From Propionispira arboris (GTDB taxonomy: Bacteria > Bacillota > Negativicutes > Selenomonadales > Selenomonadaceae), in NCBI RefSeq assembly GCF_900109225.1, contig NZ_FNZK01000005.1:186001-250000 (forward strand): a stretch of DNA of 64,000 nucleotides, given 5' to 3'. Shown piece after piece: positions 57,699-64,000 of this stretch. The stretch's first letter is position 1. The number at the start of each line of letters is the position of its first letter. The notes under the pieces are model-generated. The model searched no databases, was not told where the DNA came from, and was given only the letters and a program-made list of their open reading frames with translations. The position numbers and the translations under genes are program-made.

Positions 57699-58508
57699 GT
57701 GATAGAAATTATTACGAGTCCAGCTAATAAAAAAGTGAAACTGGCAGCGAGTTTAAAACAGAAAAAACATCGAGATGAAACGAATCTTTTTATTGCCGAA
57801 GGCATCCGTTTAATCGAAGAAGCGGTGAAATCAAATTGGCAAATTGAGTTTTGTATTTGTACAGATGAAGTTTTACACAATAGTCGTGTTACAACGATTT
57901 TTCAGATTCTTGAACAGAAAAAATGTGATGTGTATCAGGTTTCAAAAGCGATTTATGATAAAATTAGTGATACGAAGGAGCCTCAGGGAATTTTACTGGT
58001 CTTGCAAAAACAGCAAACGCAGCTAGCAACATTGGAAGTGGCAGATAATCCTTTATTCATTGTACTAGATGAGCTGCAAGATCCAGGTAATGTGGGTACT
58101 ATTATTCGTACGGCAGATGCGGTTGGTTGCCAGGGTGTTATTATAATGAAGGAATCCGTCGATTTATTCGCTGCTAAGACGGTGCGTGCGACAATGGGGT
58201 CGCTGTTTCATGTACCAATTATTACCGAAGTTTCAGCAGATACTTTATTGACGTTTACGGATCAACATAAAATTGTCCTGCAGGTTACGGCACTTGATCA
58301 TGAAGCAAAAGAATATTTTGATTCGGATTTTAGGGACGCAACGGCAATCGTTTTTGGTAATGAAGGTAATGGGGTGAGCCACTCTTTGCTGGATGCAGCA
58401 AAACAGAAAATTTTCATTCCCATGCTCGGACAATCAGAATCACTGAATGTAGCTACAGCAGCAGCCGTGATTTTATATGAATCCTTTCGCCAGCGCCGCT
58501 CTAGCTGA
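57699..58508 (+). CDS. SpoU/TrmH-family RNA 2'-O-ribose methyltransferase
   Basis: 269 residues. The N-terminal substrate-binding part (NLFIAEGIRLIEEAVKS) precedes a SPOUT domain with the three family motifs: LDELQDPGNVGTIIRTADAVG, VFGNEGNGVS and IPMLGQSESLNVATAAAVIL, which form the knotted SAM site. It resembles RlmB/TsnR-like enzymes acting on 23S rRNA; the target base is not predictable. The start is GTG 57699 with a weak GGAG upstream; no better candidate exists. Often found just before pheST in Firmicutes, as here. Confidence 0.87.
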   Translation: MIEIITSPANKKVKLAASLKQKKHRDETNLFIAEGIRLIEEAVKSNWQIEFCICTDEVLHNSRVTTIFQILEQKKCDVYQVSKAIYDKISDTKEPQGILLVLQKQQTQLATLEVADNPLFIVLDELQDPGNVGTIIRTADAVGCQGVIIMKESVDLFAAKTVRATMGSLFHVPIITEVSADTLLTFTDQHKIVLQVTALDHEAKEYFDSDFRDATAIVFGNEGNGVSHSLLDAAKQKIFIPMLGQSESLNVATAAAVILYESFRQRRSS

Positions 58509-58516
58509 TTTTATAT

Positions 58517-58545
58517 TTGTTTTTAATTGCAATATATGATATACT
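58517..58545 (+). promoter_or_regulatory. Promoter of pheST
   Basis: TTGTTT (58517-58522), 17 bases, TATACT (58540-58545). Confidence 0.6.
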
Positions 58546-58551
58546 GATTTT

Positions 58552-58797
58552 CATAATATTATATTTATGTAAACCATGATAGAGAGAGTAAGTTGTGTGT
58601 GTCTTTTACAGGAAGATACTTGTCGTGATTGAGAACGGTATCAAGAGCAACAACTGAAGTTCACTCTGGAGTTTCTTAAGTGAAGGTCATATCCTTAGCT
58701 TGAGCGTTTGCTGCGTTAAAGCTTTTGAGTATCTATTAGGGTGGTACCGCGAAATTTGACTTTCGCCCCTTGTCCGGGGCGGGAGTTTTTTATTTTG
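58552..58797 (+). ncRNA. T-box leader for phenylalanyl-tRNA synthetase
   Basis: T-box core AGGGTGGTACCGCG at 58738-58751, AGAGAG at the base of stem I near 58582, and a specifier TTC (Phe) in GAAGTTCACTC near 58659. The terminator CGCCCC / GGGGCG with a long T-run (58764-58797) ends the leader. Confidence 0.88.
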
Positions 58798-58832
58798 TCT
58801 ATCTTTAGTTTAAATAATATCGGGAGGTACAT

Positions 58833-59858
58833 ATGGAACAAGAGTTGAAAGAATTAAAACAAGAAGCTGTTACGGCAATGGCTGTAGCACAAAATGTTTC
58901 AGACTTAAATGATTTACGAGTGAAATATCTTGGTAAAAAAGGTACATTGACGAGTCTGTTACGTGGCATGGGGAAATTAAGTCCTGAAGAACGTCCACGC
59001 ATTGGACAGTTGGTGAATGAAGTAAGATCAGAACTGGAAACAGTTCTTGAAAGCAAGAACGAAGAACTTAAAAAGTTAGAACTAGCACAGCGTTTGGCGA
59101 CTGAAAAAATAGATGTGACATTACCAGGGCGTATTCAACCGCTTGGTCATTTGCATCCTTTGACTTTAACGTTAAACCGCATCAAGAATATTTTCATGAC
59201 GATGGGTTTTTCAGTTGAAGAAGGTCCGGAAGTTGAAAAAGATTATTATAATTTTGAAGCTTTGAATTTGCCAAAAGATCATCCGGCACGCGATATGCAG
59301 GATTCATTTTATATAACGGAAGATATTTTACTTAGAACGCAAACTTCACCAGTACAGGCGCGTACGATGCAGGCACATGAACCAAATAGTCCGATTCGGA
59401 TGATTGCACCAGGGCGTGTGTATCGTCGTGATGATTATGATGCAACGCATTCGCCGATGTTTACACAGGTGGAAGGTCTTGTAATTGATAAAAATATTAG
59501 TTTTTCAGATTTAAAAGGAACATTGGAGCTTTTTTTACATCAGATTTTCAATGAAAACGTTGGTGTTCGTTTTAGACCTAGTTTTTTCCCGTTTACAGAA
59601 CCTAGTGCAGAAGTTGATATTTCTTGCGTGATGTGTCAGGGAAAAGGTTGCCGGGTATGTAAAGGCACAGGATGGCTGGAAATTTTGGGCGCAGGGATGG
59701 TTCATCCACATGTGCTGGAAATGAGTGGCTACGATCCAAAGAAAGTTAGTGGTTTCGCCTTTGGTCTTGGTGTCGAACGCGTTGCGATGCTTGCTTATGG
59801 TGTTGATGATTTGAGACTGTTCTATGATAACGATATGAGATTTTTACGTCAATTTTAA
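58833..59858 (+). CDS. pheS: Phenylalanine--tRNA ligase alpha subunit
   Basis: 341 residues: an N-terminal coiled coil (residues 1-85) that reaches the tRNA, then the class II catalytic core with [62 protein letters not shown] (motif 2) and [17 protein letters not shown] (motif 3). A CXXCXGXGCRXC patch ([12 protein letters not shown]) is also usual for this subunit. Works with pheT, 28 bases downstream, as a heterotetramer. GGGAGG precedes the ATG. Under T-box control. Confidence 0.96.
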   Translation: MEQELKELKQEAVTAMAVAQNVSDLNDLRVKYLGKKGTLTSLLRGMGKLSPEERPRIGQLVNEVRSELETVLESKNEELKKLELAQRLATEKIDVTLPGRIQPLGHLHPLTLTLNRIKNIFMTMGFSVEEGPEVEKDYYNFEALNLPKDHPARDMQDSFYITEDILLRTQTSPVQARTMQAHEPNSPIRMIAPGRVYRRDDYDATHSPMFTQVEGLVIDKNISFSDLKGTLELFLHQIFNENVGVRFRPSFFPFTEPSAEVDISCVMCQGKGCRVCKGTGWLEILGAGMVHPHVLEMSGYDPKKVSGFAFGLGVERVAMLAYGVDDLRLFYDNDMRFLRQF

Positions 59859-59886
59859 GAGAAGAATTCATAGGAGGAGCTAAAAT

Positions 59887-62319
59887 ATGCAGGTATCAAT
59901 AAAATGGTTAAAAGATTATATAGATTTTACAGAAACTCCGGAAGAGTTAGCTGATAAATTAACAATGGCTGGAATTCCAGTTGAAAATGTACTAGACCCG
60001 GGTGAAGGTTTGGAGAAAGTTATCACAGGCCGCATTGAAAAACTCGAAAAACATCCGGATGCCGATAAACTTCAAATTTGTACGATTAATGTAGGGCAGA
60101 CTGAACCGATTATTATTGTTACAGGAGCAGCAAATGTTGCAGAGGGTCAGATCGTGCCAGTAGCAATGATTGGAGCAAAATTGCCAACCGGGGTTAAAAT
60201 ATCGAAGGGCAAGCTGCGTGGTGTCATGTCATACGGGATGCTTTGTTCAGCAAGTGAATTAAAGCTGGATCTTGAAAAGCTTCCTGAAACGCAGAAAACA
60301 GGAATCTATATTTTACCAGAAGACATTGAGCCGGGAATTCATGTTAAAGATATCCTGGGTTTGAATGACAGTATTCTTGAATTTGAACTTACAGCAAATC
60401 GTGGCGACTGTTTTAGCGTTTGGGGATTGGTTCGCGAAGTGGCTGTGCTTACAGGAAATGTACCAAAATGGCCGGTCATTTCTGTTAAAGAAGATGCAGC
60501 TGAAAAATCAGCGGATCTTATCGATATTCGTATTGAGGCACAGGATTTATGTTCGCGTTTTTCTTCGCGTGTTATAAAGAATGTAAAAATCGGTCCTTCA
60601 CCTGAATGGATGCAGCAACGTCTGGATGGAGCTGGAATTCGCGCCGTCAATAATGTTGTCGATGTGACAAACTTTGTTATGATTGAATTAGGACAACCGA
60701 TGCATGCCTATGATTATGATCATATTACGGGCAGGACACTTGCTGCCCGCCATGCAGTTATAGGAGAAGAACTTCATACATTAGATGATTCTTCAAGGCT
60801 GGCACAAGCAGATATGCTTGTGATTGCTGATGCCAAACGAGTTGCTGGGCTTGCTGGTGTGATGGGGGGCTTGGCAACAGAAGTGACTGAGGCTACGACG
60901 ACTGTTGTTTTGGAGGCTGCTTCGTTCAATGGTGCAAGTGTTCGTCGGACTTCTAGAGCTTGCGGACTTCATTCGGAAGCTTCTGGCCGTTTCGAACGTG
61001 GTGTTGATATCGTGAATACACCGCGTGCACTTGATAGAGCCGTACAGCTTTTACAAGAAATGGGTGCCTGTACAGTTTGCCAAGGGATTGTTGATGTTTA
61101 TCCAAACCCAAAACAAAGTGTAAAAGTGTGCTTTAGTCCTGATCAAATCAATCGTCGCTTAGGAACGCTTATTCCTGTGGCAACGATGATTGATATTTTA
61201 CAAAAACTTGAATTTGTTGTGGATAACAGCAAGGAAGTTTTTGAGGTTTTGGTTCCATCTTGGCGCAATGATGTGACTTGTATGGAAGATTTATCGGAAG
61301 AAATTGCCAGAATTTATGGTTTTGAAAATATCACATCGACAAGACCGAGTGGCAATGTAATGCAGGGCTGTCAAAGTAAAAAACAAAATTTTGTGGATCG
61401 TCTGAAATCTATATTGAGCGGACTTGGTATGAATGAAGCAATTTCCTTTAGTTTTACCAATCCGTCCATGTTTGATAAATTAAATATTGCAGCAGACAGT
61501 GAGCTTCGTCAGGCTGTGCCAATCATGAATCCGTTGACGGATGAATATACATTGCTTCGAACGACTTTACTCAGTAGTGTGTTTGAAAATGTTATGCGGA
61601 ATTTATCGCGAAAAAATGATGATATTCAATTATTTGAAATCGCTCCTGTTTTTGCCGCGCAAGCTTTACCTGTTACCGAACAACTGATTGAAACATGGAA
61701 ACTGGCTGGGGCAATCACGGGACGACGTCAGGTTGTTGGCTGGAATCAAGATAATTCGGCTGTTGATTTTTATGATGCCAAAGGGATTGTGGAAGAATTA
61801 CTAACACAACTTAGCGTTTCACGTTATACAGTTGAAGTTGGAGAACATTATGCAATGCATCCGGGTAAAACAGCTGTATTTAAAAAAGGCAGAGAAGTTC
61901 TTGCTATGGTAGGGGAAGTACATCCGCAAGTTTTGGATGCGTTGAGTATTTCTAAAAAAACCTATATTTTTGAGCTGGATGTTGAAGTTTTGATGAAATA
62001 TGCCGCAGAATCGGTTCACTATCAGGCTCTGCCGAAGTATCCTGCTATCAGTCGTGATTTGGCAATGCTGGTGGCGGATGATATTAGTGCGGGTGATATT
62101 GAAAAAATTATTATGAAAAATGCAGGAAACTTACTGGTAGATCTTCGCTTATTTGATCTTTATAATGGGGAACAAATTGAAAAAGGGCAAAAGAGTTTGG
62201 CTTTTTCACTTCAGTTCCAGTCAAATACGAAAACATTAACCGATGCAGAAGTTGATCCATATTATAATGCCGTTTTGAAAAAACTTGAAGATACGTTTTC
62301 CGCTAAATTAAGAAGTTAA
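59887..62319 (+). CDS. pheT: Phenylalanine--tRNA ligase beta subunit
   Basis: 810 residues in the usual order: B1 with MQVSIKWLKDYIDF, an EMAP/tRNA-binding-type insert (40-150), B3/B4 editing domain with GNRGDCFS-like ANRGDCFSVWG and GQPMHAYD, B5, an inactive class II core and the C-terminal B8 anticodon-binding domain (LPKYPAISRDLAMLVADDIS). The subunit edits mischarged Tyr-tRNA-Phe. AGGAGG precedes its ATG. It ends the pheST unit. Confidence 0.96.
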   Translation: MQVSIKWLKDYIDFTETPEELADKLTMAGIPVENVLDPGEGLEKVITGRIEKLEKHPDADKLQICTINVGQTEPIIIVTGAANVAEGQIVPVAMIGAKLPTGVKISKGKLRGVMSYGMLCSASELKLDLEKLPETQKTGIYILPEDIEPGIHVKDILGLNDSILEFELTANRGDCFSVWGLVREVAVLTGNVPKWPVISVKEDAAEKSADLIDIRIEAQDLCSRFSSRVIKNVKIGPSPEWMQQRLDGAGIRAVNNVVDVTNFVMIELGQPMHAYDYDHITGRTLAARHAVIGEELHTLDDSSRLAQADMLVIADAKRVAGLAGVMGGLATEVTEATTTVVLEAASFNGASVRRTSRACGLHSEASGRFERGVDIVNTPRALDRAVQLLQEMGACTVCQGIVDVYPNPKQSVKVCFSPDQINRRLGTLIPVATMIDILQKLEFVVDNSKEVFEVLVPSWRNDVTCMEDLSEEIARIYGFENITSTRPSGNVMQGCQSKKQNFVDRLKSILSGLGMNEAISFSFTNPSMFDKLNIAADSELRQAVPIMNPLTDEYTLLRTTLLSSVFENVMRNLSRKNDDIQLFEIAPVFAAQALPVTEQLIETWKLAGAITGRRQVVGWNQDNSAVDFYDAKGIVEELLTQLSVSRYTVEVGEHYAMHPGKTAVFKKGREVLAMVGEVHPQVLDALSISKKTYIFELDVEVLMKYAAESVHYQALPKYPAISRDLAMLVADDISAGDIEKIIMKNAGNLLVDLRLFDLYNGEQIEKGQKSLAFSLQFQSNTKTLTDAEVDPYYNAVLKKLEDTFSAKLRS

Positions 62320-62393
62320 TGGTCGAAAATAAGCAGGTATGCTTTTAAGAGCTGCTTGCTTATTTTTATTCAATATTTCTGTGTTTTATAGTA

Positions 62394-62430
62394 ATTTTAG
62401 CAGGACTTTGTGCTAGCTGTAGAGAAATAT
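62394..62430 (+). repeat. Recurrent leader motif, divergent copy 3
   Basis: TTTTAGCAGGACTTTG, then TGCTAGCTGTA, then GAGAAATATTC; similar in order and spacing to 29126 and 48762. It lies ahead of zapA, with TATAAT at 62443-62448 just after it. Confidence 0.45.
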
Positions 62431-62463
62431 TCTATAAAAATGTATAATATATTGGGTGAGGTT

Positions 62464-62709
62464 ATGGATAAAAATAAAGTAACGGTGGAAATTTTCGGTG
62501 AGACGTATGCATTGAAAGGCGATATGGATCCTGAACGTGTCAAACGCCTAGCCCGTATCGTAGATGAACAAATGAAAATAGTAGCCAATGGAAATCATCG
62601 TTTGCCGGCAGCACGGGTAGCTGTTTTGGCGGCAATGAATTTTTGTGATGATTATTTAAAATTGGAAACAGATTATCAGGATTTACTCGGAATATTAAAA
62701 GATGAATAA
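62464..62709 (+). CDS. zapA: Cell division protein ZapA
   Basis: 81 residues. KVTVEIFGETYALKGDMDPE at the front and VKRLARIVDEQMKIVANGN in the middle, then a coiled-coil tail, as in Firmicute ZapA. It promotes bundling of FtsZ at midcell. ATG 62464 is chosen because GGGTGAGG lies just ahead. It precedes a U32 peptidase gene, a common arrangement in this lineage, with a terminator between them. Confidence 0.88.
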   Translation: MDKNKVTVEIFGETYALKGDMDPERVKRLARIVDEQMKIVANGNHRLPAARVAVLAAMNFCDDYLKLETDYQDLLGILKDE

Positions 62710-62721
62710 TTTATTTGATTA

Positions 62722-62745
62722 AGGCATCCAAGGGGGTGCTTTTTC
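62722..62745 (+). terminator. Intrinsic terminator after zapA
   Basis: GCATCC / GGGTGC stem (one G-T pair) followed by TTTTT. Confidence 0.65.
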
Positions 62746-62961
62746 ATTTGAATTGATTTTTATCCTTGTCAGATTGACAGGGAGGGCGAAAAATGAAGTT
62801 TGGTTGATTATCGGAAATTAGACTGTAAATTTAAAACAGATAGAAAAGAATAACAGGGATATGCTATAATAATAAATTAGAATATAAACAGATATGGTAT
62901 TTGTGTTTCATAAATACCAGCTTTGTTCTATAGATAGCTTATATTGATGGATTTGGAAGGA

Positions 62962-64000
62962 ATGAAAGTTTTGATTGAATTATTAGCTCCGGTGGGGAGT
63001 CAAGATGCCTTGGTTGCGGCTGTTGAAAGTGGTGCCAATGCGATATATTTAGCTGGACGAATGTTTGGTGCAAGAGCGTATGCGGATAATTTTGATGAAG
63101 CTGGTTTACGAGATGCTATTCGATTTGCCCATATGCGTAATGTTTTAATCAACGTAACGGTGAATACAATGGTTGATGATCAGGAATTTAAGGAACTCGC
63201 ACAATATTTACGTTTTTTGTATGAGGCTGGTGCCGATGCGATTCTGGTACAAGATTTGGGTGTCGTTAAATTAGCCAGGGAAATTATACCCAATATGCCG
63301 TTACATGCAAGTACTCAAATGACGGTACATAATTTAGAAGGGGTGCGTGTTTTACAGGACCTCGGTTTTACACGTGTTGTTTTAGCGCGCGAAGTATCCA
63401 TGGAAGATATTCGTTATATCTGTGCGAACAGTGAAATTGAAATTGAAGTCTTTATTCATGGAGCTTTATGCGTATGTTATTCTGGACAGTGCCTCATGAG
63501 TAGTATCATTGGCGGGCGCAGTGGCAATCGAGGTCGTTGTGCACAGCCTTGTCGGCTCCCTTATACGTTAGTCGATTCTGAGGGAAATGATGTTCTGGAA
63601 AACGCCGATGCTGGTAACTATCTGCTAAGTCCGCGCGATATGAATACACTTGATTTATTGCCTGAGCTTATTGAAGCGGGTGTGACATCTTTGAAAATTG
63701 AAGGACGAATGAAACGACCGGAATATGTTGCGACTGTTGTCGATACCTATCGTCGTGGTATTGATTCATATTTATTGAGTAAAGCCGATTTTACGATAGC
63801 AGAAAATGATCAAAAAAATTTAGCTCAGATTTTTAATCGCGATTTTACAAGTGCTTATTTAAAAGGAAAACCAGGCCGGTTTATGATGAGTGACAGACGT
63901 CCTAATAATCGGGGTGTCTTGCTCGGACGGGTTTTATCCTATAAAGCAGCTACACAGGAAGTTATCATTAAATTAAATGAAGAACTTCATATTAATGATA
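62962..64000 (+). CDS. U32-family peptidase / RNA hydroxylation protein (partial, cut by window end)
   Basis: About 346 codons to the right edge, still open. It begins ELLAPVGSQDALVAAVESGA, contains AIYLAGRMFGARAYADNF and VLAREVSMEDIRYIC, and carries the U32 signature IEVFIHGALCVCYSGQCLMS with GNRGRCAQPCRLPY, whose four cysteines bind an iron-sulfur cluster in relatives. E. coli members (RlhA, TrhP) hydroxylate rRNA or tRNA rather than cleave protein. The start is uncertain: ATG 62962 is used, ATG 62947 and TTG 62971 are in frame, and GGAAGG at 62955 favours 62971. The leader has a GGTATTT / AAATACC hairpin (62896-62918). Confidence 0.88.
   Translation, partial: MKVLIELLAPVGSQDALVAAVESGANAIYLAGRMFGARAYADNFDEAGLRDAIRFAHMRNVLINVTVNTMVDDQEFKELAQYLRFLYEAGADAILVQDLGVVKLAREIIPNMPLHASTQMTVHNLEGVRVLQDLGFTRVVLAREVSMEDIRYICANSEIEIEVFIHGALCVCYSGQCLMSSIIGGRSGNRGRCAQPCRLPYTLVDSEGNDVLENADAGNYLLSPRDMNTLDLLPELIEAGVTSLKIEGRMKRPEYVATVVDTYRRGIDSYLLSKADFTIAENDQKNLAQIFNRDFTSAYLKGKPGRFMMSDRRPNNRGVLLGRVLSYKAATQEVIIKLNEELHIND

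Noticed and set aside
1-64000. CRISPR arrays, tRNA or rRNA genes
   Set aside because: No regularly spaced repeats, cloverleaf sequences or rRNA signatures were seen on either strand.

Overview
The window reads as a low-GC, anaerobic, gram-positive-lineage genome. The gene set fits a diderm Firmicute of the Negativicutes (Sporomusa/Pelosinus-like): T-box leaders before thrS and pheST, a tandem glycine riboswitch, LexA boxes of the GAAC-N4-GTTC type, an exported formate dehydrogenase, tungstate uptake, and zapA followed by a U32 peptidase. This placement is inferred from gene content. No rRNA, tRNA or CRISPR array was found.

Layout. 1-4.5 kb: end of a mannose-type PTS operon, a degenerate group II intron, a LevR-type sigma-54 activator and a HAD phosphatase. 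4.5-13.7 kb: an accessory stretch of small divergent units. It holds an AiiA-like acyl-homoserine lactonase with an MFS exporter and a TetR repressor (twin operators overlap both promoters), a 2-hydroxyacid dehydrogenase, a FosX fosfomycin hydrolase with a divergent LysR, and a MocR regulator divergent from a PNPOx-like flavoprotein, plus two SDR/phosphoesterase genes. 14.4-18.6 kb: an AT-rich island that opens with an IS256 relic. It carries an HNH protein, a caspase-like peptidase and a two-helix membrane protein, all codirectional, followed by long inverted repeats and a stand-alone transcript with its own promoter and terminator. This is the best candidate for an undescribed system. 19-27.7 kb: glycine-riboswitch-controlled gcvT-H-PA-PB, two radical SAM proteins that look like a two-protein lipoyl synthase, a LipM-type octanoyltransferase and lpd. 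This is a self-contained glycine cleavage plus lipoylation operon.

28-30.8 kb: a nitroreductase and a coiled-coil DUF2325 protein. 31-48.7 kb: a long codirectional molybdenum/tungsten block of 16 genes. It has the Tat-exported formate dehydrogenase A-B-C, its accessory proteins FdhE and FdhD, a shortened aldehyde:ferredoxin oxidoreductase-like protein, two MoeA paralogues (one fused to a binding-protein domain), the TupABC tungstate importer, a second importer of the FecCD type, MoaC and MoaA. The block supplies metal, pterin and maturation for the enzyme at its head. 49-54 kb: threonine aldolase, a YdfG-like dehydrogenase, an FAD/[2Fe-2S] oxidoreductase, an SOS-controlled LysM protein and a possible PD-(D/E)XK protein. 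54-64 kb: translation genes, namely thrS (T-box), infC with an AUU start in front of rpmI-rplT, a SpoU-type rRNA methyltransferase, pheST (T-box), zapA and the start of a U32 peptidase gene cut by the window edge.

Places where insertion-sequence, intron and gene debris cluster (0.3-0.9, 4.5-4.8, 7.7-8.1, 14.4-14.8, 27.7-28.1, 48.9-49.1 kb) mark the boundaries between these blocks.
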